Source: Lithospermum erythrorhizon (taxonomy: Eukaryota; Streptophyta; Magnoliopsida; Boraginales; Boraginaceae). From it: DNA of 64,000 bases. The stretch spans positions 310,001-374,000 of the forward strand of contig JADFUC010001351.1 in the NCBI GenBank assembly GCA_019722365.1, read 5' to 3'. Below the pieces are notes generated by a model. The model was not told the origin of the DNA and did not search any database. It saw only the letters and a program-made list of their open reading frames with translations. Below are positions 24,206 to 35,900 of the stretch, piece after piece. A program made the position numbers and the translations under genes. The first letter of the stretch is position 1. The number at the start of each line of letters is the position of its first letter.

Positions 24206-25756
24206 TTTTGATTTAAGATCATCATTATGTATCTACATATAAAATACATGTGTTATTTATTTTTCATGTTTAAAAGTAAATTGCATATTTTTGTTATAGT
24301 AGATTAAGTCTTGTTTGTTGACTTTTGAGTGTTGTTGTAGGGGTAACATCATACAATATAGTAATGAAGGCTACAAGGCTAGTGCTCTGCTTTACTTTAT
24401 AATAACAAGTTAGAAGAACATTAGTTATTAACTTAGTAAATGAATTGAATTCATGAAGCGATGTAGACTATATGATTGTATATTTAGAGAATGTAAAGAT
24501 CTGTTTCAAGTGAAAATGATCTCACCAACTATACTCCATAAATTGTTTGAGGACCATAGGTTATTAATTAATCTTGATCGAGGAGTGATACTTCCAACAA
24601 TATTTTCGTCCAGGCCATCTTGATGCCACAGGGTATAGCTACGAGCGATAAGGAGCGAGGTGTAAAATATCAGCCAGCGTGAGAATGCCATGCGGTGTGG
24701 ACCAGTCGCGCTCTTCCGTGCGGTGTGGGTTCGGTGGCCAGTGGCTTGAGGAGATCTCGTATTGAGAAGTAGTTTAGCGCTTGGCTACAATGATTCTCTC
24801 CGGTAATCTTCAGGTCGAGCGCCAGTACGTAGCATAATGGAGTTTCATCTTTGTCAAAGGCCATGTCTTGATTAGAAATAAATGTCCTACATTTTTTCCT
24901 GACATTAGAAGTTAGAAATTAAATGCGATGTCAGGCGTTAATTAAATTAAAATTTAGCGAATAGGGCTAAGCTCGAAAGCTTGAGGGAACGTGATTACCG
25001 AGTCTGTGCGATTAACCGCACTTTCGCTTTGAATATTAGCAATAGCTGGCGGAAATTACTCTGAGAAATGGATCTTTGGAAAGGCCGACTCGGTAGAATC
25101 TTGCATTAGGCTGACTAGTTCGCGGATATATCCTACATTGATAGATCAATATCTTCTAGGATTGCAGCTAAATTAATAAGATTATGGTGTATTTCTTATT
25201 ATCTTAACGTGGCACTAGGTCTTTTGGTGATTCAAAAGCGATCAAACATATTTGGATTGACTTCGTCTTGAGGTAGTTTATGTATAGATTATTCGATTCG
25301 AGATTAAAAAAAACCGTCGATTAGTGATAATTTTAACTCGAAATTGATCGAGTTTGAAAATAATATCTGAAAACGATCGTTTCCAGTCGAATCATTGATT
25401 CAACTTAAGCTCGATTAAAAACTTAAGTGAAACCTATAAATTCAACATTCATATCCCAAAACTACCGCAAGCCTTTGTAGAAATTAGTAACTATATCACC
25501 TCATGTGGTCACTCCCTCAATTAATAATAACAGAAATTTCTTGGTCAATTAAAACTGCAATCCAATATGTAGATAACACACGTTAGAACTCGTGAATATT
25601 TCAAGAATGGCGATATTCAGCAAGTTTCATCCTTACTTGACTCGAAGCTGTATAAAATTATGTATCTATGAAGTTCCCATCCTGAAAGGATCATAAAAAG
25701 TCAATTAATTGGTGCTAAGATAAATGATATTCGAATTTCATTTCGTCAATTGGTGT
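24206..25756. other. Intergenic, mixed composition, probably decayed transposon DNA
   Basis: The part 24580-25080 is more GC-rich and carries two open frames on the minus strand without recognisable domains. At 25270-25410 there are repeated TCGATT/CGAGTT motifs. I recognise no gene. Confidence 0.35.
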
Positions 25757-28477
25757 TGTTAAGTTTCAAATATTTTTCGGCTGAAAAGAAAAAAAAAAAA
25801 AAAAAAGGCAAAAATTTACAACGCCCCTTGGCCGAGGCCGTTTGAAAAATCCTTTGGAAAAACTAACATGCTCCGGTAAAATGGGCGGATTTAACGTCTT
25901 GTGAAATGGAGATATTTGAGAGCGGTTTTTGGAAACTTTTTTGATTAGGAGTATTAGGCCCAGGTTATAACTTTCTTTATATATAGAATGTTTGTAAGAA
26001 TATTGGGTATATAATAATGCTTAATATGAAAAACGTAGTTTTTTTGTTTTTTGGTAGACTTGTGGTTGAAATTTTTAGGTATATAAAAGGAAAATGCACC
26101 GACATAGATTATAGGTAGTGGTAAGGGCTTGTAAGAATGCTTAATTTGGTGGATCGTAGCGGCAAATAGGATGAAACATCACGTGTGATGGTGTATAAAT
26201 CTTTTGTCTGTTTAATTTTTTATGACTTAAATTAAGTGATTTTTAGCACATTGTTGATTCTTTGCTGGGAGAGATTTAGGATTCTTATTGAGTGTCAGTC
26301 GGGTTCTAGTTTGGTTGTGAGTTTAAGAATCCCGTAGCGGGGAGCGAAGGGGTAATGACCTTGAGTTGTAGAGAAATTCAATGAAATCGAGTTTGCTATT
26401 GCCATGAGAGGACATGGAGGATTATTTGGCTATGGGAAGGAGGAGTTGGATGCAGCGCTAGGGGGATAAGTCGGATAACTATGATGATGAAGCTTGGAAA
26501 TACTTGATAAGGCAGTCTTGGGTGTAATCGAGAGCCACATTTATCAAGGAGCGTTGGCTGTTTGCAAAAGTAAACGCCCCATGGCCGGTGATGAAGAATA
26601 ACCTTACGTGATGAAGGTGAGGGTTAAAAATGGTTATGTATTTAGTGTTGTAAAAGGAAGAAGAAACGGGGAGGCGAGGGATTTTAGGGAACAGTGGAGA
26701 ATCACGTTTTAGAGGAAAAATATTACGATAGGTATTGTCTTTGGGATTGTGGCGAGACGGATTCACGTGAAGCCTGGCTTCTTACTTGGTGATACTTCGT
26801 ATTTGTGTTGACGTGTGTATTGATGTTTTGGTTTTAATCATGAATCTTCGGGTTGATTTTAGAATTATAGATTCTGACATCTTTTTTAAATTACTAGCAG
26901 GTGAGGGATGTAATGGTGAATTATGTTTATAAAATTAGCAAGAGGCTGACCCAAATGCTGGCGATGGTGAAGCAGTTGAATCTGCGTGCCAGGTAATGGG
27001 AGATGTGAATCTAAGGTTGTCGAAATATGGTTCTTTTGGCCCAGCCAAAGGTGAGGTATTGTTCGAGAAATTAGGGGAGAGTTTAATTTTCGATTGAGTT
27101 ATACGGATGGTAATGGTTATTGAAGCACTTTCGAAGGCGATGTGGAAGGTTGTTCGGGGGAGGCTTGATGATAATAACAAAAGGGCAGTCATGTGATGTA
27201 CTTGGCCCGGGTTACCGAGGAAAGAGGAGGTTGAATAGAGGATAAAGGCGTAGAGCGGGTGAGATTCGACGTGGGAGTTTCCCATGAAATAGATAGAATT
27301 GTCGTTGGTAAAATTCCTCTTCGGTATGTGTGAGAGGTTGCTGGGGAAAGGTTACGATGGTGCAAATCGGCTACATTGAAGTCGAGAGAAGGTACCCCAG
27401 GCCCCGGGAGAATGTAATGCCGTTTGGTAACTGAGTTGAGTCTAAAGGAACTCGGGGAAGGATCTGACCGGGTTTTCGTGTTGCGTGAGATAAATGCGTG
27501 TTAGCAGCGTGGTTCAAAAGTCGCGTGAGAGGAGGTAAAACCCCGACCTCACGTTATTTGCTAGCTGTTGAAGGGTGTTACGTCCAAGCAGCCAGAGTCG
27601 ATGAATGACATCAAAGGAAATTAAAATATGTCACGTGGTGGGAAGGCCGAGGAAGAAGAGATTCGTTGATGTCGTCGAGCTTTGGAGGGTTTTTTCGAGG
27701 TACAGTAGAAAAACGGAACCTGTTGATTATGCGAGATTAAAGTAAGAAATCTGTGGGTAATGGTAATGGCTATTTTGGGTTATAACCCCACATGAAATCG
27801 AGAGTTGGTGTCGTTCAAGATGATGTTTTTGGGATTGGAAAGGAAGGTATTGAAGTTGGGATCGAGCCCCGGTGGGATTCGTGGATGCGAACTCGGGAAG
27901 GCACTTGAAGATGGTGATCAAAAAATATTGTCGAGGAAGTGGGAGATTGTTAAGTTTGAGCGTTTTTAAATTTGAAAAATGACGGCCTGCGTAGCGAGCG
28001 TAAAAATGGGGCCGTTGCGAGGCGTAGATAGTGATTATTTGGCCGGGTTTTTGGATTTTTTCGGGGTTAGAAATATTACAGGCCCATGTTATATCTTTTG
28101 CCATAAATATAAGGATGTTTGCGTGAGTTTTTATTTATCGCGCACACAAATCTTCAGAATAAGCAATCGTCACAGAAGAATGGTAGATTATAATAGCGAA
28201 GAGCATCAGTTTTTGTTAGCGTGAGAATGCTTGTGATTGAGATTTTTGGTATATAAGAGAAAATCTATTATAGTTATATTAGTAGTGGTAGGGGTTGTAG
28301 CAATCTTCGGTTTATTGGTGGTCCTGTGAAGCCGAGCAAGATTAAAACTACCATTGAGGGGAAATGGCATATAAATCTTTTGTGTGTTTAATTTCGCCGA
28401 GCTTAAATTGGTGTCGTTAGCATTGATTCTTGAGAATTTTGGAGAGTATGAGGAATGCTAAATCTGCGGGTGTTACA
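25757..28477 (+). mobile_element. Degraded LTR retrotransposon (family A, plus strand)
   Basis: LTRs at about 25757-26309 and 27948-28477. Both begin TGTTAAGTTT; the second ends TGTTACA. A polypurine tract GAAGTGGGAGA lies directly before the 3' LTR. After the 5' LTR, TTTGGTTGTGAGTTTAAG looks like a mutated initiator-Met primer site. Each LTR has a TATA box in the same context (GAAATTTTTAGGTATATAAA and GAGATTTTTGGTATATAAG), matching the element at 13122-17450 on the other strand. The inner part is only about 1.6 kb. Open frames there run antisense and show no domain, and the sense strand has no readable gag/pol, so it is a deleted, dead copy. An 18-base poly(A) run (25789-25806) sits in the 5' LTR only. 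Confidence 0.7.
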
Positions 28478-31239
28478 AGTAAAAGATTTTCAAAATTTAC
28501 CTACCCTTGTCCTCTTCTGTGAGTGCCAGATACACCATGTTATGCACAGACTTATTAGGCTCCAATTGTTCACTTTTTTAGTCTGCAGAGTGCAAAGAAG
28601 CTCCAAAAAGCCATTCTATATCTTGTGTTGATATAGTAATACATGATAATGCAATCTGCTAAAATAACTGGATCACAAAATATAAATCGAGGATTACCCA
28701 TTACGGGGAGCACATTACCAGTAGAGGCTACCATGTTATTAAAGATTATTTTAATAGAAAATATTCGTCTTCGATTACAGTGCGAAAATCATTTCCTCGC
28801 GAGGCAAATGAATGCTTGGGGGGTAGTGGTTACTGAGTTCGTTCGTTCGTCATCGCATTTCCAACTCCGCCACCATTGTTTCAGGTAATTTATTATCCCA
28901 TGTTGTGGTTTTTATAAGTTTTGTGAAGCATGCATAAGGACCCTTGTCCCCCAAATATCAACATAAGGGTTGTAGATTTTGGGGGTTTCTTGGGTAGGAG
29001 TAACTATTGGTAAATGTGGTGATGTTTTCTAGAAATCTGTACCATATTTGTTTAATTTGGGGATGTTAGAAGTGTATTTGGTGAAATTTGAAATTCATTT
29101 GAATGATTTGAGAGAGGTGTTCTTGAGTCTTCATATTTAGTCATGAACCTTGTTAGTGGTATATGGACGGTTATATGAGACTTCGCAAGAGGCGCAATTT
29201 TTCAAAGGTGCTAACATATAATATATCACCAAGCGCGGTATTCGCGGCGTTACTGCCAAAGGTGGGGGTAGCGTTATTAGTATAACGCGAGGATAAATGC
29301 GTGTGAGCTTCCCGTCACTATCCCATTTCTTTATCACGAGAAGGCGATTGTGCCACTCAAACCATTAATTGATTGAATATAACCCATCTCTTGAGGGCAT
29401 AGTTCTTTCTAAATTGCTTGAATAAGCCTCCTCTGCCGTCACACTTGAGAAATGGTATTAATTAAGCTGATGCAGGCACAATGGGATTACGGTTTCCTTT
29501 GTGAGGTAGGGTGGGCTCTGCGATTTTGGCGTTTTGTGATTAAAGATCATTTGAGGAGTTCCTTTCATGCTTCTTTCAAGTATCCCTCTTTTTTATTAAT
29601 TTCTCGATTTTCGCATTGAGAGTGCGTCATTTGTATCGTACCCGTATTGGCCAATGATGCTTTCGCGTTGCTTCTAGTTTCATCCTCGCACTTTGAGTGC
29701 GTTTAAATTCGCGCTTGGGAAGCAATTAAGTTCCTTGATGCAGATTGTGAAATTTCTGTACCGGCCGCAATAAAATTGACCGCGTTAATAGATCGACTTT
29801 GTGCATTGCAACCACTTTTTTGAGGCAAAGAGGCTCGTCGTTAAAAGCTTGTTTTTGAACTACGCCCCATCGGTTGGTCTTTCCAGTAGTGGCGCCTTTT
29901 TGGGCGCCCCGATCTTTCTTTCTTTTTTCACTTGGCGTATCCAAGGTCTTGGTTTTTACCTTCTTTATTTTCAACTCCTCCAATTACATCTTGTTAACCA
30001 CTGGCGTGAGTTCGTCCCTTAGGCAAGGGGCGTTTTCGCTCGAGCCTTCTTCGATTTCTACATGTGTTAGCGATAAAATGTCATATATGCGACCTTATTG
30101 TTAACCCCAGGGATGAAGTTGTAAAGATGTCATTATATAAACACGTACTTTCTTGAGGTTTCGTTATGACCACATTGGATGTCCATCAGCATACTCTCAT
30201 CGATGCTTTTGTATGGCGGATCCGGCTGCGGCAAAATAAATCCGCCCGTCTGGCGATATGAATGTATGGATTTGAGGGGCAAGGCCATCTACCAATCCAA
30301 TACTGCTTGGCTGTGCTGTGGAAAAGGCTTTTCGCCTTGCTGTAATCGGGATTGTTTGATGGAGATGGATTCCGTTATATTGGGTGAATTGAGGAGCAAA
30401 ATAAATCGCTTTTAAGGGGATACTATCCAATCTATCGTGAATCATTCTTTTTTGTGAATAGCGTTTAGCATTAATTTTTCATCGTTTCCTTAATATCCTA
30501 ATTCTTGTTGTAGTAAGCCAGGATCAACACAGTTACGAGGCGCTGTGAAGATGCTTTAGCGGTAGCGATAGATGCACTACCGTTGTTATCACGAGGATTG
30601 CCCGAGGGGGCCTCATTACTCTGAAGCACAAATGTCACAGTGTTATGTGTATGGCGAGATGGCCCCGTATAGTCTTCCATTCTACGTTTAATTGCCCATT
30701 ACGGCCTTTGTATTTTAGAGTACTGATATCAGCTGGATATTGGGGTCGTGGTTGAGCGGGGTTGTTTGTTTATTGAATCGTGGGCAGAAACCAGTTTGTA
30801 TTATTAATGCTTGTTCTTTTCAATCGTAATCGAGGCAGATAACGATAAATCTGTCCACTTCTTTGAGCCATGATGTGACCCGAGGACTCTGAGGCTTCGT
30901 ATTCTGATGGAATTTCTGATACGAGATTCGTACAGTAGAAATAATCATAACAGTGCGATGCAGCCATTTCCTCCTTGAGCTACTTGGATAGTGCTGGGAA
31001 GTTGGTTACTAAAGGTCGCGAAGTCAGGAGCTTGATCGTAAATGGTACACAGCCGGAGGGCCATTGTCTGATCCATGTGAGGCAATTTCACGGCTTGATC
31101 GAGTTAGTTTTTGGCTTGTTTTAGTGAGTAATGTATAAAGTAGTAAGTGCCGGTTAAAGAATCCAGTGCTTATGAGGTGAGAATATTGTTATAGGTAAGA
31201 AATTTATTGAATTACGTAACGATAAGAGATTATTGGGTA
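28478..31239. other. Gene-free stretch of probable transposon debris
   Basis: Base composition is more balanced than in ordinary intergenic DNA here, as in old retrotransposon interiors. Several 60-90-codon open frames occur on both strands (for example 29726-29983 minus and 30179-30415 plus). None shows a protease, reverse transcriptase, integrase or host-gene motif that I recognise. Confidence 0.4.
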
Positions 31240-31990
31240 AGAAACCGGGTCAGTTAATGAATTAGATTGCCGAATCGGTTCGATAGCTATTTAGTAGAGA
31301 TACGGTTGGATCGAGGCAGATTAAGCCGGTATACATCGGTATAATTAATACTCCCTGTATATAAACAATTCCCCCCCCTCCCCCCTTCTCTTCATTTCAA
31401 TAGGCAACATATCGTTGCTCCCCCTTTTCTTCAACTGAGCTGGTAGGCTCAACAACGTCCCCAATAGAAGCCCCTTCTCCCACAGTCGTTAACCCCAAAC
31501 CCCCCCTTTCCCTCCCTCATCCTCCTCCTTTTTTTCTTCGCCAATCCCAAACCCACCCCACCCCTTTCCATTAAATGAAAGAAAAAACCCACCCCCTTAT
31601 CTACTTTTCTTAAGCTTTCTTAACACAGAAATATTAATTTTGTTTTTTATTTGGTATGGGTTTATTATTACTTAGTTTTTGATTTGATTTTTTTTAATTT
31701 GAGATTTATTAAATTAGGATATTTTAAGTTGGGGTTTTTTATTTGTTGGTTTTTGATTTGTGGATTTTAGATTGGATCAGAAACCAGGATCGATTATCGG
31801 CAATGTAGCCTATCGGATTGGTCCTGGTCCAAAAAAATTATCCGGTAGGGAATGGGTCGTCCATTTAGAACACAATGCCTGGGATCGGTTCTTTAATCGT
31901 CGACAGGATAGGTAAACTTGTTATGAGCGATTCTGAGGAGAGTCGTGATGAAGTACTTAGATTTTTTGACAACAATTGCGGCTTGAGCAT
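31240..31990. mobile_element. Probable hAT-type deletion derivative
   Basis: A block of CCGGGTC/CGGTTCG/GGTTGG motifs (31245-31340) is followed by TATATAAAC (31360), a very pyrimidine-rich leader-like tract with C and T runs (31366-31620), a T-rich intron-like part, and a second block of GGATCGATTATC/TCCGGTAGGG motifs (31770-31920). The order matches the elements at 1991-2713 and 47030-50030. I could not define inverted ends or a target duplication, so the limits are approximate. Confidence 0.4.
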
Positions 31991-32960
31991 CGTCGTTTTT
32001 AATATTTAGCGTCGTGAAGATGCTTGCTATCCGATTGAATTTTGACTAACTTTGAGATGTAGCTAGCACAAACCCTATATATACATGCTAAATGTGTGTG
32101 TTTGTTTTAATTGTGTAGAAGTTATTGTACATATAATTTTCCACATAAAGATTAGCCTTGATTCCAAGAATTCCCCAATCCTCATATAGCTTCTTAATAC
32201 AGAGCTTGCCTAATTTCGGGAAATCCAAACTAAACACTTTTTGTACCTTTTTGTGATGTCGCTCGTAATGAAAATTAATTGAAAAAAAATGTAATACAAC
32301 ATTACAACTACTGGCATTTATTTCGAATAACTGAAAAACAAGGAGAAGAAATCAAAAGTATGGAGTATTGAAAAAGACGGTACAAGGTAGTGGAGGGCCG
32401 AACTTATGTTCGAAGAAGTCAATATAATTTGCACGTACAAAAAATACTTTTTCATTCGTAGGTTCTCCTTTGCCTATTTTCTTCATCCACTAAGTTGGGG
32501 TGTAACGGTTGTTTTCATGACTCAGTCTTAATCGGATTAGTGCTTTTCTTAAGATTATTAACTGAAAACTCGACAGTGTCACTTCATGTTCTATGTTATA
32601 CTTGAACAAATTTTTATACGGTTAGAAATTTGCAGTCAACGATATAAAAAGTACTTTAAAATAAATAGATACATATTTTAAACATTATCACTGTCATGTA
32701 TTATGAGGTAATTAGCCGAGGCGAGCCACGCATGATTTCTATAATGGATGATGAGCTTGATTACGAGGAGTTGACCTCTTAGGCTACCAGATGAAAGCCA
32801 GCCCAGAGATGAAGCCAGCCCATGCTTTCTGGGCGTGCTCTAAAATAATGTCCAACTATCTTTAGAAGCCAGGCAGGAAAGAGAATACAATTTCGGTACA
32901 TCGCATTTACAGGTGAATAGCAAGGCGTAGAGTTATTCGGGGCTACAGCTTTTTATTCAA
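31991..32960. other. Intergenic, no gene seen
   Basis: AT-rich with no recognisable coding sequence. A short GC-richer stretch at 32700-32840 contains AAGCCAGCCCAGAGATG and a near copy, AAGCCAGCCCATGCT. Confidence 0.4.
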
Positions 32961-35900
32961 CTAGTAAGAAGGGGCGTGCGTTGCGCGTGGTAGTTTTAAT
33001 CGTAGCGTAATTTCGTTGTTATAATTATAAAAATAACCATTATTGTTAGTTTTGCTTTGGGTACAGATATATCGTGATATTTTGGAATTATTTTTTTACG
33101 GTCTTGGGGTATAAAATTTAAGTGGTAAATGCAACTTCCGATATAGAAAAAAACTCTATAAATCGATACTTGACAAATTAATAAGCTACCAAAAATAATT
33201 ACTTTGTCCACGATTAAAACTTTGGGCCAGGTTAAAAAATTTTAATCGTTGATAAAATAATAAGATAATAATTTTTTTGGAAAATTCTTTTATAATATAT
33301 AGGTCCCAGTAAAATCATTAATTAATAATTCTTAGAAATTGAAAAAATAATTATTAGAACTTAAATGAAAATATGTATCTATAGTTGTTTACAACTTTCT
33401 TTTTAAAGTATAAATTAATGAAAATACTTATCTTAATAATACTAAACTTAATATTCAGTAATTACTATAAGCCAATATGAAAATAATCTAATCTTCCATT
33501 TAAACATAGTCTTCGAAATTTGTCTGATGGTTAAGTTATTGGCCAGCTACTTCGATTTTAAATCTCGCATCAGTGATATAACTTCTGTGTAATAATTCGG
33601 CAATGAATTCGAGCTTTCGCAAACAAATGGTTTGTGTTAATAAAATCCAGCCTCTTACTCTGCTTTTTATATTATATTAACATTTTACTTATATTATTTT
33701 ATGATTAAATAAGTATAAAAATTATCGTTTATAAGGTAAATAATAATAATAATTAACATAAATAAATTATTTTGACATTTTTTAAAAGAATAAAATTTAT
33801 ACAATATTTTTAATCTCATATTCTAATTTTCTTTTAAATAAATAAAAACAAGAGTATAGATAATAATGAGTCCAAACAAAGAAAAGTTCTGGCTTGGCTT
33901 GGCTTAATCTTTGATAAGCAAAGAAACTGAATGCTTCTTAATGAAAACTCACAAATAATCGCTAACACCATACAATATAATTACGATCGACACTATAATC
34001 AAACTCTTTAAAAGCGCATAATAAAAAAAAATATAAGAAAAACAGCTACATTTATAAAGTAGAAAAATGAACCACATTTCTATTTATAAAGTAAAAAAAT
34101 GATTAATTTTGATTATTCTCTTTTCATAAAAAAAATTATGTTATTATGAAATAATTGATATGAAATAATTAGGATATGATTAAAAAAATTAACAAATCTG
34201 TCATTCATTAAGATTAAAACTTTTCTGAAATATCAGCAATCAGCCCAAATAAATTAATGTGGGATTCTGCAATATTCGACATTGTTGAATGTATTTTGAT
34301 AAGTAATGGCTGGAATTGGCCTTTCGTTGTACTACCGTAATATTTATATGTTCGATATGTACGGATGATTACACATATTCTTGAGATCGATCTGATAAAT
34401 TGGCGAATTAAACTATACGTGTCTTGTGTTATTAAAATGCTTTAAATTATTGGTATCGTTAAAATTAACTATCTAAATTAATAAATTTAAAATCGATCCA
34501 GCTATTAATTTATAGAGTTTTATTGTACATTGTTACGCGGAGTATTCTGATATTGAATACGTGGATCTGACGTATAAACAATGATAAGTAATATGAAATG
34601 AAATTTCAATAATGTAAAAATTATGGCATATTAGGTTGGTTAAATGCGATTTGCTAGCGGCGTTGAGTGTTATATTTCAAATACAAACTTTAAGAACAAA
34701 AAACCAAAACTTGCTTAGGATTCACATGTAAATAATATACTAAGAAAAATTATATGATGTAAGTAACATCTAATCTATTATTCATTATCTGCTTGATAGA
34801 TAGTAATAATAATAATAATAAAAGGAAACGATAGAACTTATTAGAAGTTTAAAAAAAGTATATAAGATGGAATATATAAAATATAGTAATGAATTATTGT
34901 TAAGAAATATATACATTCATTATTTAAAAAAGATTATGAATTTTAATAAACAAACTAAAATAAGCCAAAATACCAAGTCAAGTAAATACTCATATTTTTA
35001 CATTTAGTATATATTAAATAACAACTTTTATCGCAATAAGTAGAATTATATAAGACAATAAAATTAAAGTACGTACCAAAAGCGATCGTCTTAAAACGTT
35101 TTTTGTATGTTATTGAAATATAAATTACGTATAATTATTTAAAAAATTCTAACTAAATGCCAATAAGTTTACCGGCCCAGTAATTCAAAACTTATGAATA
35201 CTACATATTAAAATCCATTTCTAAAAGATCATGCAAATTTCATTTTTAATAATAAAAATTAATTAAAACTTCGACCAATAAAATTCAAAATTATAAGTAC
35301 TAAATACTACTGCTTTAAATCTCTAAAAGGTTATTTGATTATATTTTTCGATAGTCGAAATTATTTAAGCTCATATGACAAAACTCAAAACTTGTGAATA
35401 TGACATCATATATCATCTACAGAAATATGGATTGATAGTTGAAACTTTTTTAAATATTCAAGCTAACGCATTATTGTATGATGTATAATTGTTTGTTGTA
35501 ATACGGTTAATTGAATTGTCATGAGGTATGTTAATGAATTCCAATAAATTCTTTCAAAGGCTACAAAATATCATGACCGAACTTCGTATAAAATCTTAGA
35601 TAATTATGATAAGTAAGATATTTTTATATGTTCAATCTTGACTCTCTTATTTGAAAAAATTGTAACTAAAAACAATAACATTTTTCTACGGCTTAAATCA
35701 AATTTTAAAACTATGATTACATATTAAATCCGTCTACAAAAGATCGTCGCGATTTATTTTTTAATAATTAAAACAAAACTCGACCAACAAAATTTTAAAA
35801 AGTATGAGTCTTAAATACTACATTCATTCACTGCAAGGTTATTGGGTTATTTACCGATAGTCAATTTTCAAAAAATCAATTATCGAAAATTCAAGTTATG

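Noticed and set aside
26479..28104. Minus-strand open frames of 95-125 codons inside the second family A element
   Set aside because: They run against the element's orientation as set by its LTRs and polypurine tract and show no transposon or host domain.
30179..30415. Cysteine-rich plus frame (LCCGKGFSPCCNRDC) as a gag zinc knuckle
   Set aside because: Spacing differs from C-x2-C-x4-H-x4-C and the histidine is missing; no other gag sequence nearby.
33525..33620. tRNA gene in the Helitron
   Set aside because: TGGTTAAGTTATTGG and TTTTAAATCTCG resemble A and B boxes, but no cloverleaf can be formed; at most a decayed SINE.
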